The notes: a model not told the origin generated them from the letters alone. A stretch of DNA of 64,000 nucleotides from Sporosarcina luteola (GCA_014204635.1 JACHLS010000008.1:1-64000), one strand, 5' to 3'; positions 53,317 to 62,585 are shown, numbered from the stretch's first letter. Translations and numbers: made by a program.

Positions 53317-54204
53317 TCATTGCTTTGAGTCAGCGTCTGTCTGTTCTACTATGTTTTCCGAGCGATCTTGTAATACTTTTTTCAATCCTAGCTGCAATGT
53401 GCCGAACGTTTGAACCTCAGAAAAATCAAGACCCAGTTGTACGGAGGTTTGAACGATTTCAGGCCGCATTCCGGATATCGTCGATTGTATGCCTAGCAGT
53501 TTTAATACTTGAGTAATTTGGTGAATCTGATGCGCCACCAACGTATCAATTGTCGTCACACCAGACAAGTCGATGAATAAATGGGCAACTCCTGTCTGCG
53601 CGCATTTTTGAGGTACACTATCAAACAGCGACTGAGCACGGGACGCATCAATTTCTCCGATAAGCGGCAAAACTCCAATTGTTGGAGTGACTGGAATAAC
53701 GGGAGCACTAAGTTCTTCAATTAAATGTGCCTGAGCCGTGAATCGGCTATCCACGATGCGAGAATAGATTTCTGCGAAACGTGTTATCAGCTCATCAAAT
53801 GCCTCATTGATAAGAGAACACCAACGGAGGACCGCCCCCGCCTCCACTACATCGGCATTCGCTTCTATAAATTGCTCAACAAATCGCCAATAGACGGTTT
53901 TCACTTTTTTTAATGCGTCCATTACTTCGTAAATCGGCGTGTGTGTGCTTGCCCTGCTTTCCGCCACTTCGTGGGCCCATTCCTCTTTTTTTCTTTCAAA
54001 TTGTTCTGGTTCAGCTAACAGCTTAGTTGCCACCGTCAAATTGGTAAGCCGGTTTTGATTTCGCAGCAGTTCCTCTGCAGCTTTCCCTGCCTGAGCGGAA
54101 TATATGGAGCCTTCTTGTTTTTTTCGTAATGCAAGCCATTGATCAGAAATGGCATCGCTCTTTGCGATTAAATAGTCGTACAACTTTTTGTCCAATATGT
54201 CCAA
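53317..54204 (-). CDS. RsbR-family STAS-domain stressosome protein
   Basis: A 295-residue RsbR paralogue. The variable N-terminal sensor domain (about 1-165) is followed by a STAS domain (about 180-290) with PTIGVLPLIGEIDASRA and DLSGVTTIDTLVAHQIHQ. The latter holds threonines at the positions phosphorylated by RsbT in RsbRA. It should join the stressosome that controls sigma-B, but no rsbS/rsbT gene is in the window. The start is taken as TTG at 54204, eight bases after AAAGGGTG; the ORF is open 47 codons further. Confidence 0.87.
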   Translation of the reverse strand: MDILDKKLYDYLIAKSDAISDQWLALRKKQEGSIYSAQAGKAAEELLRNQNRLTNLTVATKLLAEPEQFERKKEEWAHEVAESRASTHTPIYEVMDALKKVKTVYWRFVEQFIEANADVVEAGAVLRWCSLINEAFDELITRFAEIYSRIVDSRFTAQAHLIEELSAPVIPVTPTIGVLPLIGEIDASRAQSLFDSVPQKCAQTGVAHLFIDLSGVTTIDTLVAHQIHQITQVLKLLGIQSTISGMRPEIVQTSVQLGLDFSEVQTFGTLQLGLKKVLQDRSENIVEQTDADSKQ

Positions 54205-54358
54205 CCAGACCACACCCTTTATCTCTATGTAGTTTATCTTAAAAATACTATTAGTATACCACTTACCTTTAGCAAGGGTCATCCTTCTCCCACTGAACGG
54301 TTTATTTTCTGATTGTAGCGGGGATAATACTATAAATAGTACCAAAGGAGCGGATGCA

Positions 54359-54484
54359 ATGAAAATCGGAAAAATCGTGAAAACCGCTATTAAATGGGCA
54401 CCTGTTGTCTACCCGATAATCCGTAAAGTAATGAAAGAGAAAAAGCAGGCGGATCGTCAAAAAAAGAGCTATGTTTCAAGATAA
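54359..54484 (+). CDS. Small basic protein, unknown (41 residues)
   Basis: A 41-residue, lysine-rich peptide with a short hydrophobic patch (residues 10-24, [15 protein letters not shown]), preceded by AAAGGAG eight bases before its ATG and followed by a strong terminator. A TATAAA-like -10 lies about 30 bp upstream of the start. The amphipathic basic character could mean membrane or nucleic-acid association. I do not recognise a family. It is divergent from the RsbR-like gene. Confidence 0.6.
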   Translation: MKIGKIVKTAIKWAPVVYPIIRKVMKEKKQADRQKKSYVSR

Positions 54485-54487
54485 AAA

Positions 54488-54527
54488 ATGCGGCTGGTGA
54501 ATACTTCATTCACCAGCCTCTCTTTTA
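54488..54527. terminator. Bidirectional terminator between the small basic gene and the 3D-protein gene
   Basis: The 11-bp stem GGCTGGTGAAT / ATTCACCAGCC with a 5-base loop; T-runs on both strands. Confidence 0.88.
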
Positions 54528-55310
54528 TTGCAGTACTTTAATTTTCACTTTTTTGACGCCCCATTCCATAGCATTCTCATAGGATGGGATAAACACATCG
54601 ATTTTATGGCCTTTGATTGCTCCGCCTGTATCACCTGCAATTGCTTCTCCATACCCTTCCACCCAAACTTTTGTCCCCAATGGAATGATACTTGGATCTA
54701 CTGCGATCACCTTTTGATCTGGATTAGACCTTAAATCGATACCATATGCGGTTGTTCCGGAGCATCCCGTACAATACGCCGTATATGCTGTGGCTGTCAC
54801 AATCAATTCCATCCCTTCACCGGGTGGTTCATCTTGTGAAGTTGGGATAACCGCAGCTTTCGTTTTCGGTATCTGTTGCTCTACCGAAGGTGAAATAGAG
54901 GAAGCAACTGTATGAGGTTTGCTCGTTACTATCTGAGTGGAACCATTTTTTCCATTTTCACTTTTATCGATAATCAATTCTTCTCCAGGATGAATCACAT
55001 CATTTCTCAAATTGTTCGTAGAGATTAATACTTCGAGCGGTATGTCATGGTTCAAGGCAATCCGATAAAGATTGTCTCCTTTTTCAACTGTATAAGTTAT
55101 TGGACCTCCGGTTATGATGGATGGCGGGAAAAATAAAGCATAATCAGGCAGCAGCCCATCAAAAATCGGGAATGGGAATACTCCCAAATTGCTCTCTTCA
55201 GGCCCTAACGGTTCATAACCATCTTGAGTTTCTTCCGCTTGTACAATCGCAGTTGTTGCCAAAATGGCTACACAGACGATAAAATTCAATATTATCCTTT
55301 TCAGAATCAC
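54525..55310 (-). CDS. LysM and 3D-domain cell wall protein
   Basis: A 261-residue exported protein. A signal peptide (about 1-26) is followed by one LysM domain (TYTVEKGDNLYRIALNHDIP) and a C-terminal 3D domain (VIAVDPSIIPLGTKVWVEG, IAGDTGGAIKGHKIDVF). The domain is named for its three aspartates and is related to lytic transglycosylases such as YocH and MltA. It likely remodels peptidoglycan. The start is GTG at 55310 behind GGAGG, not the upstream ATG at 55352. A pairing CCCTATTC / GAATAGGG spans its leader (55341-55398). Confidence 0.88.
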   Translation of the reverse strand: MILKRIILNFIVCVAILATTAIVQAEETQDGYEPLGPEESNLGVFPFPIFDGLLPDYALFFPPSIITGGPITYTVEKGDNLYRIALNHDIPLEVLISTNNLRNDVIHPGEELIIDKSENGKNGSTQIVTSKPHTVASSISPSVEQQIPKTKAAVIPTSQDEPPGEGMELIVTATAYTAYCTGCSGTTAYGIDLRSNPDQKVIAVDPSIIPLGTKVWVEGYGEAIAGDTGGAIKGHKIDVFIPSYENAMEWGVKKVKIKVLQ

Positions 55311-55399
55311 AAAAATCCTCCTTTTGTCCATCCCCGGATTCCCTATTCTCACTTACAATGAATCTTGCTACTCTTACACCACGTACCGATGAATAGGGA

Positions 55400-55884
55400 G
55401 TCGGGACTAGCAGTCATTCAATTGACCGTCTTTTGTTTCCCACTAGTATTGCCCTTGAAATTTGCAAAATAAACATATTGTCGTAAAAAAGTGAAATATC
55501 AACCTAAATAACTTTCATAGTTCTTTTTATGGAAATTTCAAGGAATGAAACACCTAGTCGACTCTTCTGATGAGTGCATAGTTAGGTATTTCCTAAGGAA
55601 CCGTCTTTTTATACATGAAAATAGCACTTCAGCAGGAATTCGCCGAAATGCTGCTTTCATTTATACTTGTTAATAGGATTCATCTTTTTTTATCTAACTT
55701 TCTATTTTCATGTTGACCCGAGACATCGAATAGACGTTTTAAAGTCTTTTCTATTGTATATTTCCCCATTACTATTACTAGGAGATCTTATGTTTATTCA
55801 CAAAAAAATTAAGGTATCCTATCTATATGTAAGTACTGTTTTCAAATGGGTAATTATTAACATCTGACAATTTTTGAAACAGTA
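55400..55884. other. Intergenic stretch with no convincing gene
   Basis: About 485 AT-rich bp between the 3D-protein gene and the polyamine operon promoter. It holds an imperfect hairpin around 55624-55653 (AGCACTTCAGC / GCCGAAATGCT, two mismatches). A hydrophobic 66-codon frame from a TTG at 55667 lacks a ribosome-binding site and was not accepted. No known riboswitch pattern was recognised. Confidence 0.5.
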
Positions 55885-55912
55885 TTGACTAGGTAAAAAT
55901 ATCCTTTATAAT
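55885..55912 (+). promoter_or_regulatory. Promoter of the polyamine operon
   Basis: TTGACT (55885-55890, 5/6) and a perfect TATAAT (55907-55912) are 16 bp apart, about 93 bp before the speD start. Confidence 0.75.
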
Positions 55913-55921
55913 TAAATAAAT

Positions 55922-55974
55922 TTCATAATTTATCGTTCGGGACCCTCTGGAACACGAGGGTCCTCAATTATGAA
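55922..55974 (+). promoter_or_regulatory. Two-part hairpin in the leader of the polyamine operon
   Basis: The outer arms TTCATAATT (55922-55930) and AATTATGAA (55966-55974) pair perfectly and enclose an inner perfect stem, GGACCCTC / GAGGGTCC (55940-55947, 55956-55963), with an 8-base loop. It begins about 10 bases after the predicted -10 and has no T-run, so it is not a simple terminator. It could stabilise the mRNA or act as a regulator. Confidence 0.7.
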
Positions 55975-56005
55975 ATGCAGCAATGATCTATAATAGAGAG
56001 GCGTG

Positions 56006-56827
56006 ATGTTAGGGTTGGAAAATAAGCTGACGTTATACGGCTTTAACAACCTCACCAAAACACTTAGCTTCAACATCTATGATGTGAGCTATGCAAAAAG
56101 TGAGCGAGAGCAGAAAGATTATATCGCCTATATTGATGAACAGTATAATTCTGAACGGCTGACCAATATTTTGCGCAATGTCACAGACATGATCGGCGCC
56201 CATGTGTTGAATATCAGTAAACAGGATTATGATCCACAAGGTGCCAGCGTAACGATCCTCATTTCAGAGGAGTCTATGCCGGTCGGGTTAATCGATAAAT
56301 CATGCAATCAAGGACACGCCGATATCATTGCGACACGTGATTCGGTCGTTGGCCATCTTGATAAAAGCCATTTGACGGTTCACACCTATCCGGAATATCA
56401 TCCGGATAATTCAATCGCCACATTCCGTGTAGATATTGAAGTGTCAACCTGTGGCGAAATATCTCCGTTGGCTGCACTGGACTATTTGATCGGAAGCTTT
56501 GATTCGGATATCATCACGACCGATTATCGTGTTCGAGGCTTTACGCGGAATGAACAAGGCAAGAAATTTTTCATCGATCACAAAATGACCTCAATACAAG
56601 ATTATATTGATAAAGAGACGCTGCAAAAATATGACGCGATTGATGTGAACGTTTATCAATCCAACATTTTTCATACAAAGCTGCTGATAAAAGAAATCGA
56701 ACTGCAAAACTACTTGTTCAATCGGGACGTATATGAAATTCCTCCAAAGGAACGTCTGCAGATTACAAACAATCTTCGCAGGGAAATGATTGAAATCTTC
56801 AGCGGAACGAATATATATGATGAGTGA
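56006..56827 (+). CDS. speD: S-adenosylmethionine decarboxylase proenzyme (E. coli type)
   Basis: A 273-residue SAM decarboxylase producing decarboxylated SAM, the aminopropyl donor. It is the long E. coli-type enzyme ([39 protein letters not shown]), not the ~125-residue form of B. subtilis. Self-cleavage before Ser121 in [14 protein letters not shown] would create the pyruvoyl cofactor. First gene of the operon. The ATG at 56006 is chosen; GTG 56003 and TTG 56015 are alternatives with weaker support. Confidence 0.94.
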   Translation: MLGLENKLTLYGFNNLTKTLSFNIYDVSYAKSEREQKDYIAYIDEQYNSERLTNILRNVTDMIGAHVLNISKQDYDPQGASVTILISEESMPVGLIDKSCNQGHADIIATRDSVVGHLDKSHLTVHTYPEYHPDNSIATFRVDIEVSTCGEISPLAALDYLIGSFDSDIITTDYRVRGFTRNEQGKKFFIDHKMTSIQDYIDKETLQKYDAIDVNVYQSNIFHTKLLIKEIELQNYLFNRDVYEIPPKERLQITNNLRREMIEIFSGTNIYDE

Positions 56828-56842
56828 AGGGGTGGGACAAAA

Positions 56843-58303
56843 ATGACACAGCTTTCTCAACATAACGCACCCATTGCCGAAGCATTGACAAAATATAAAG
56901 CGATGCGCGTCGTCCCTTTTGATGTCCCTGGCCACAAACGGGGACGCGGAAATGAAGAATTGGCGGCTTTCCTTGGTGAGCAATGCCTGAGTGTGGATGT
57001 CAATTCCATGAAACCACTCGATAATCTCATCCATCCCGTATCTGTCATCCGGGAGGCTGAACAGTTGGCAGCAGAAGCTTTCGGTTCAAAACATGCATTC
57101 TTCATGGTGAATGGAACGACTTCTGCGGTCCAGGCAATGGTTATGACTGCCTGCAAAGCCGGCGAAAAGATTATTTTGCCTCGCAATGTGCATCGCAGTG
57201 CAATCAACGCTCTCATTTTAAGCGGGGCCATACCTGTCTATGTGAATCCAGGAGTTCAACAGGAACTCGGAATCCCATTAGGTATGGCTCTCGATGACGT
57301 TCGGCGGGCGTTGGAGGAAAACCCGGATGCCAAAGCAATTCTGATAAACAATCCAACTTACTATGGTATCTGTTCCAATTTACAGGCCATCACAGATTTG
57401 GCACATGAGCATGGCATGCTTGTCCTTGTCGACGAAGCACATGGCACTCACTTTTATTTCAATGAAGAACTTCCTGCATCAGCCATGTCAGTCGGAGCAG
57501 ACATGGCTGCTGTCAGCATGCACAAATCAGGAGGCTCCCTCACACAAAGCTCCTTTCTTCTGATCAACAATGAAGTGAGCGAGGGCTATACACGCCAAAT
57601 CATTAACTTAACCCAAACGACGAGCGGATCCTATTTGCTTCTTTCCTCCTTGGATATCTCAAGGAAGAGCCTTGCGCTGCACGGCAAAGAAATCTTCGAT
57701 AAAGTGATTGGCATGGCCCAATACACCCGGGATGAAATCAACCAGATCGGCGGCTATTACGCCTATTCGAAAGAGTTATTGAACGGAGACACGATCTTCG
57801 ATTTCGACATCACCAAACTTTCCGTACATACGCGCGAAATCGGTCTGGAAGGGATTGAGATCTACGATATCCTCCGAGATGAATATGACATCCAAATCGA
57901 ATTTGGCGATATCGGCAATCTCCTCGCCTATATTTCTGTCGGGGACCGTCACCGTGACATCGAACGGCTTGTTGCTGCTCTCGGTGAGATCAAACGCCGT
58001 TACGGAAAAGAGAGCGGTCAATTATTCCACCATGAATATATCAATCCGATTGTTGAGCTGACACCTCAACAGGCGTTTTATGCGGAAAAGAGGAACCTGC
58101 CATTAGCAGAAAGCGCGGGGCATATTTCAAGCGAATTTGTTATGAGCTATCCCCCTGGCATTCCGATCCTTGCGCCGGGTGAACGCATCACCGAAGAAGT
58201 GCTGGATTATATCGAGTACTGCCGTAAAAAGGGCTGCTTCTTATCAGGGACAGAGGACAGCCAGGTCAAGCGAATAAACGTAGTAAAGGAGTCGGAGCGA
58301 TGA
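56843..58303 (+). CDS. speA: Arginine decarboxylase (aspartate-aminotransferase-fold, SpeA of Bacillus)
   Basis: A 486-residue PLP enzyme of the Orn/Lys/Arg decarboxylase group. PLP Lys228 lies in SMHKSGGSLTQSS, and other conserved parts are DVPGHKRGRG, VNGTTSAVQAM and VDEAHGTHFYF. In B. subtilis this protein (SpeA) makes agmatine from arginine. The presence of agmatinase speB in the same operon supports arginine rather than lysine as substrate. It begins 15 bp after speD and its stop overlaps the speE start (ATGA). Confidence 0.92.
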   Translation: MTQLSQHNAPIAEALTKYKAMRVVPFDVPGHKRGRGNEELAAFLGEQCLSVDVNSMKPLDNLIHPVSVIREAEQLAAEAFGSKHAFFMVNGTTSAVQAMVMTACKAGEKIILPRNVHRSAINALILSGAIPVYVNPGVQQELGIPLGMALDDVRRALEENPDAKAILINNPTYYGICSNLQAITDLAHEHGMLVLVDEAHGTHFYFNEELPASAMSVGADMAAVSMHKSGGSLTQSSFLLINNEVSEGYTRQIINLTQTTSGSYLLLSSLDISRKSLALHGKEIFDKVIGMAQYTRDEINQIGGYYAYSKELLNGDTIFDFDITKLSVHTREIGLEGIEIYDILRDEYDIQIEFGDIGNLLAYISVGDRHRDIERLVAALGEIKRRYGKESGQLFHHEYINPIVELTPQQAFYAEKRNLPLAESAGHISSEFVMSYPPGIPILAPGERITEEVLDYIEYCRKKGCFLSGTEDSQVKRINVVKESER

Positions 58304-59151
58304 ATCTATGGTATACGGAAAATCACTCACCGAATGTGCTCTTTTCGATACGGGTCGATGAACATCTTTATTCCGGAAAGAGCGAATTTCAGAAAATCGA
58401 TATTTTGCAGACTGCTGAATTTGGACGGGTATTGACACTTGATGGTCTTGTCATGGTTACGGAACAAGATGAATTCATTTATCACGATATGATCACTCAC
58501 GTGGCTATGGCGACCAACCCGAACATCAAAAAAGTGCTTGTCATTGGAGCTGGAGATGGCGGTACCGTCCGTGAACTGACAAAATATACTACTCTTGAAC
58601 AGATTGATATGGTGGAAATCGACGAAATGGTGGTTGATGTGTGCAGAGAATATTTGCCGCAAACCGCATCGAAATTAGATGATCCACGGGTGCGCCTGTA
58701 TTTTGAAGACGGTTTGAAATTCGTACGAAACAAAGAGGATGAATACGATTTAATCATTGTCGATTCAACTGACCCATTTGGCCCGGGCGAAGGGCTGTTC
58801 ACAAAGGAGTTTTACGGCAATTGCTACAAAGCGCTCAAAGAGGATGGCATCTTAGTCAATCAGCATGAGAGCCCGTTTTACGAAGAAGATCGACTCGGCA
58901 TGCAACGCGCCCATCAGCGGATCGTCGGATTCTTCCCGGTCTGCAAAGTGTATCAGGTGCATATTCCAACCTATCCTTCCGGCCATTGGCTGTTCGGGTT
59001 TGCGTCAAAGAAATACGACCCCGTCAAAGACTTGGATGCGGACGCATGGAATGCTCTCGGATTGCAGACGAAGTATTACAATACGGAAATCCATGTGGGC
59101 TCATTCGCGCTGCCAAACTATGTGAAGGAGCAATTAAAAGATGTTGAATAA
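58300..59151 (+). CDS. speE: Spermidine synthase (aminopropyltransferase)
   Basis: A 283-residue aminopropyltransferase joining the aminopropyl group of decarboxylated SAM to putrescine. The dcSAM pocket motif VIGAGDGGTVREL and the catalytic VDSTDPFGPGEGLF loop are intact, with the N-terminal WYTENHSPNV typical of SpeE. The end overlaps the speB start by 11 bp. Acceptor preference (putrescine versus longer amines) cannot be decided from sequence. Confidence 0.95.
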   Translation: MNLWYTENHSPNVLFSIRVDEHLYSGKSEFQKIDILQTAEFGRVLTLDGLVMVTEQDEFIYHDMITHVAMATNPNIKKVLVIGAGDGGTVRELTKYTTLEQIDMVEIDEMVVDVCREYLPQTASKLDDPRVRLYFEDGLKFVRNKEDEYDLIIVDSTDPFGPGEGLFTKEFYGNCYKALKEDGILVNQHESPFYEEDRLGMQRAHQRIVGFFPVCKVYQVHIPTYPSGHWLFGFASKKYDPVKDLDADAWNALGLQTKYYNTEIHVGSFALPNYVKEQLKDVE

Positions 59152-60001
59152 AAATATTGAAACTTTCATCGGCTGTGATAGTGAATATAACGAGGCAGAT
59201 CTTGTCCTGTTCGGTGCTCCATTCGATTCCACTACATCGTTCAGGCCAGGCACCCGATTCGCCAGCAAAGCGATGCGGGGTGAATCATTCGGCATTGAAA
59301 CGTATAGCCCTTATCAGGACAAAGATCTAGAGGATATCTCCGTTTATGATGGCGGAGATCTCGAATTGATTTTTGGGAACACGGAGAAAGTGCTTGGACA
59401 GATTGAAGAATATACAAGCCGAATCGTGACGGACGGTAAAATTCCTGTGATGATCGGCGGCGAACATTTAGTCACGCTTGGCGCTGTCCGTGCCGTTGCT
59501 AAACAATATCCCGATTTGCATATGATTCAGTTTGATGCGCATGCAGATTTGCGTGAAGATTATTTAGGTGAACCACTCTCCCACGCAACCGTTATCCATC
59601 GGGTTTGGGATATACTTGGGGATGACCGGATCTTCCAATTCGGAATCCGCTCCGGTGACCGCAGTGAATTCGCTTGGGGCAAAGACAGAGTCTTCACGAA
59701 CAAATTCAATTTCGACGGACTGGAAGAAGTTGTTGAGCAGCTGAAAGGAAAACCGGTCTACTTGACGATTGACCTGGATGTGCTCGATCCTTCTGTATTC
59801 CCGGGAACCGGCACGCCTGAAGCAGGCGGCATCAGTTTTATGGATTTATTGCATGGAATTTTGACAGCAAGCGGCCTGAATATTGTTGCTTGTGACGTCA
59901 ATGAATTATCGCCAATCTACGATCAGAGTGGTGTTTCAACTGCTGTCGCATGTAAAGTGCTGCGAGAGCTTCTATTGGCAATCAACACAAATCAATCTTA
60001 A
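59141..60001 (+). CDS. speB: Agmatinase
   Basis: A 286-residue ureohydrolase hydrolysing agmatine to putrescine and urea. The binuclear manganese ligands are in GGEHLVT (His), FDAHADLR (Asp, His, Asp) and TIDLDVLDPS (Asp, Asp). It lies immediately downstream of speE, as speE-speB do in B. subtilis, and is followed 18 bp later by the carboxyspermidine dehydrogenase gene. Confidence 0.95.
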   Translation: MLNKNIETFIGCDSEYNEADLVLFGAPFDSTTSFRPGTRFASKAMRGESFGIETYSPYQDKDLEDISVYDGGDLELIFGNTEKVLGQIEEYTSRIVTDGKIPVMIGGEHLVTLGAVRAVAKQYPDLHMIQFDAHADLREDYLGEPLSHATVIHRVWDILGDDRIFQFGIRSGDRSEFAWGKDRVFTNKFNFDGLEEVVEQLKGKPVYLTIDLDVLDPSVFPGTGTPEAGGISFMDLLHGILTASGLNIVACDVNELSPIYDQSGVSTAVACKVLRELLLAINTNQS

Positions 60002-60019
60002 TTGAAGGGGTGTTTTTAC

Positions 60020-61219
60020 ATGGGTAAAGCGTTAATTATTGGTGCAGGTGGCGTAGCGAGCGTTGTGGCTCATAAATGTTGTCAAGTTCCGGATGTATTC
60101 GAGGAAATTTGCATTGCAAGCCGGACGAAGTCGAAATGTGATGCATTGAAAGAGAAATTGGACGGCGGCCGGACAAAAATCCAAACGGCACAAGTCGATG
60201 CGGATAATGTCCCTGAATTGGTCGCTTTGATCAATGAATTCAAGCCGGAAATCGTTATCAACGTAGCGTTGCCATACCAAGACTTGACGATCATGGATGC
60301 ATGTCTTGAAACAGGTGTCCACTATTTGGATACAGCAAACTATGAGCCGCTCGATACGGCAAAATTCGAATACAAATGGCAATGGGCGTACAAAGAAAAG
60401 TTCGAACAAGCAGGCTTGACTGCTATTCTTGGCTGCGGATTTGACCCAGGCGTCACTGGCGTCTTCTCAGCGTACGCACAAAAACATTACTTCGATGAAA
60501 TCCATACGATCGATATCGTGGACGCCAACGCGGGTGACCATGGCTATCCTTTTGCGACAAACTTCAACCCGGAAATCAACATCCGTGAAATTACAGCGAA
60601 CGGCCGCTATTATGAAGACGGGGAATTTAAGGAAACACCGCCTCTATCCGAGAAGCGCGTATATGATCTTCCAGAGATCGGTCCAAAGGATGTCTACCTT
60701 CTATATCATGAAGAATTGGAGTCTCTCGCGAAGAACATTAAAGGCATTAAGAAAATCCGTTTCTGGATGACGTTCTCCGAGAAATACTTAACGCACTTGA
60801 AAGTGCTTGAAAATGTCGGCATGACATCGATCGAGCCAATTCAATTCGAAGGACAAGAAATCGTGCCGCTTCAATTCCTGAAAGCTGTACTTCCAGATCC
60901 AGCTTCCCTTGGACCGCGCACAAAAGGAAAAACGAACATCGGATGTATTTTCCAAGGAACAAAAGACGGAGAAGAAAAGACGTACTATGTCTACAACGTA
61001 TCCGATCACCAGGAATGCTACCGTGAAGTCGGTTCACAGGCGATTTCCTATACAACAGGCGTGCCTGCAATGATCGGCGCTATGTTATTAATGAAAAACG
61101 AATGGAAAAAACCTGGAGTCTATAATGTAGAAGAATTCAATCCAGATCCATTCATGGAAGCGTTGAACGAATACGGTCTTCCATGGCAGGAAGATTTCAA
61201 ACCGGTATTAATCGACTGA
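60020..61219 (+). CDS. Carboxy(nor)spermidine dehydrogenase (saccharopine dehydrogenase family)
   Basis: A 399-residue NADPH-dependent reductase. The Rossmann motif is GAGGVASVVAHK (about 7-18), and the body shows NVALPYQDLTIMDACLETGVHYLDTAN and GCGFDPGVTGVF. This group condenses L-aspartate-beta-semialdehyde with putrescine (or diaminopropane) to carboxyspermidine. The next gene, nspC, encodes the matching decarboxylase, which fixes the assignment. The ATG at 60020 after AAGGGG is chosen over a longer frame. Putrescine as substrate is inferred from speA/speB in the operon. Confidence 0.93.
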   Translation: MGKALIIGAGGVASVVAHKCCQVPDVFEEICIASRTKSKCDALKEKLDGGRTKIQTAQVDADNVPELVALINEFKPEIVINVALPYQDLTIMDACLETGVHYLDTANYEPLDTAKFEYKWQWAYKEKFEQAGLTAILGCGFDPGVTGVFSAYAQKHYFDEIHTIDIVDANAGDHGYPFATNFNPEINIREITANGRYYEDGEFKETPPLSEKRVYDLPEIGPKDVYLLYHEELESLAKNIKGIKKIRFWMTFSEKYLTHLKVLENVGMTSIEPIQFEGQEIVPLQFLKAVLPDPASLGPRTKGKTNIGCIFQGTKDGEEKTYYVYNVSDHQECYREVGSQAISYTTGVPAMIGAMLLMKNEWKKPGVYNVEEFNPDPFMEALNEYGLPWQEDFKPVLID

Positions 61220-61236
61220 TTGGAGGATATGACGCA

Positions 61237-62379
61237 ATGAAATTGAATTTCAACCCTGCTGAAGTTCCCTCCCCTTCCTACGTTGTGGATGAGGCGTTGT
61301 TAATTAGAAATCTGGAAGTGATGAAGCGCGTCATTGATGAGACAGGCTGTAAAATACTGCTTGCGCAAAAAGGCTTCTCTATGTTCTCCGTCTATCCGCT
61401 CATCGGCCAATACTTAGACGGAGTTACGTCAAGCGGCGTTTTAGAAGCACGTCTCGGCTATGAGGAAATGGGAAAAGAGGTTCACACGTATGCCCCAGCC
61501 TTTTCGGACGCAGATTTCGATCAAATCTTAAAATACTCCGATCACATCGTCTTTAATTCCTTCCATCAATGGGAGAAATTCAAAGACAGGGTGCAAGCAA
61601 ATTCGAAGAAAATCGAGTGCGGCATCCGCATCAATCCGGAGTACTCTGAAATTGAAGTGGATATGTATAACCCCTGCTTTGCGTACTCCCGTTTCGGTGT
61701 AACAAAGCAGCACTTCAAGGAAGACCAGCTCGAAGGAATTGACGGACTGCACTTCCATACGATGTGTGAGCAGAACTCCGATACACTGGAACGCACCGTC
61801 AAAGTCGTCGAGGAAAAATTCGGCGAATATTTGAAAGGGCTCAAGTGGCTGAACTTCGGTGGCGGCCATCATATTACGAGACCGGATTATGACGTGGATC
61901 GTTTGATTCGTACGATTAATTACGTTAAAGAGAAATATGGTGTACAAGTATACTTGGAGCCTGGCGAAGCGGTTGCACTAAATACCGGCTTTCTCGTCTC
62001 GACCGTTTTGGACACACTCGACAACGGCATGCCAATCGCTATTTTGGACACATCCGCCTCTACCCACATGCCGGATGTGCTGGAAATGCCATACCGCCCT
62101 GAAATAGCCGGAGCCGGCAAACCGAATGAAAAAGCACACACGTACCGGCTTGGCGGACCGACTTGCCTGGCGGGCGATGTCATCGGAGACTATTCGTTCG
62201 ATGAACCATTGAAGCCGGGAGATAAACTTGTCTTTGGCGACATGGCCCATTATACGATGGTGAAAAATAATACATTTAACGGCATCAACCTGCCATCCAT
62301 TGTCTTAAATTCAGTTCACGATGGAATTAAAGTGATTAAGCAGTTCGGTTATGAGGATTTCAAGAATCGACTTTCCTGA
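61237..62379 (+). CDS. nspC: Carboxynorspermidine/carboxyspermidine decarboxylase
   Basis: A 380-residue PLP-dependent alanine-racemase-fold decarboxylase. Lys45 (LLAQKGFSMFS) should bind PLP; HFHTMCEQN, the glycine-rich GGGHHI and the catalytic Cys region GGPTCLAGDVIGDY follow. It converts carboxyspermidine to spermidine. The ATG at 61237 with GGAGG ten bases upstream is preferred; the longer ORF overlaps the dehydrogenase gene. Last gene of the operon, closed by a strong terminator. Confidence 0.95.
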   Translation: MKLNFNPAEVPSPSYVVDEALLIRNLEVMKRVIDETGCKILLAQKGFSMFSVYPLIGQYLDGVTSSGVLEARLGYEEMGKEVHTYAPAFSDADFDQILKYSDHIVFNSFHQWEKFKDRVQANSKKIECGIRINPEYSEIEVDMYNPCFAYSRFGVTKQHFKEDQLEGIDGLHFHTMCEQNSDTLERTVKVVEEKFGEYLKGLKWLNFGGGHHITRPDYDVDRLIRTINYVKEKYGVQVYLEPGEAVALNTGFLVSTVLDTLDNGMPIAILDTSASTHMPDVLEMPYRPEIAGAGKPNEKAHTYRLGGPTCLAGDVIGDYSFDEPLKPGDKLVFGDMAHYTMVKNNTFNGINLPSIVLNSVHDGIKVIKQFGYEDFKNRLS

Positions 62380-62433
62380 CGCATGAAATCAACTGATTCA
62401 GAAAAGCTTAATCCAATTAAATGAAAATAGTTA

Positions 62434-62477
62434 GAACAATGCATGGCATTCTCAAAGGATGCCATGCATTGTTTCTT
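62434..62477 (+). terminator. Terminator of the polyamine operon
   Basis: A perfect 15-bp stem AACAATGCATGGCAT / ATGCCATGCATTGTT with a 9-base loop, followed by TCTTT. Confidence 0.88.
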
Positions 62478-62560
62478 TACAGTCTTATAACCTTCAGCTT
62501 GCTATGTTACCGTTCCATTATGCAATTCACATAAGGCGCTTTGATTCGAGGTCGGACAAA

Positions 62561-62585
62561 TAAAAAAGTGTCCTAAGACACTTTT
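62561..62585 (-). terminator. Terminator after the SEC-C protein gene
   Basis: AAAAGTGTC and GACACTTTT pair around a 4-base loop; TTTTTTA follows on the minus strand. Confidence 0.85.

Noticed and set aside
55311..55440. c-di-AMP (ydaO) riboswitch before the LysM/3D gene
   Set aside because: Such genes often have one, but the conserved ydaO sequence blocks are absent. Only a simple 8-bp long-range pairing is visible.
55667..55867. Hydrophobic 66-codon ORF in the gap before speD
   Set aside because: It begins with TTG without any Shine-Dalgarno sequence and its composition follows from AT-rich DNA. A small membrane protein cannot be fully excluded.
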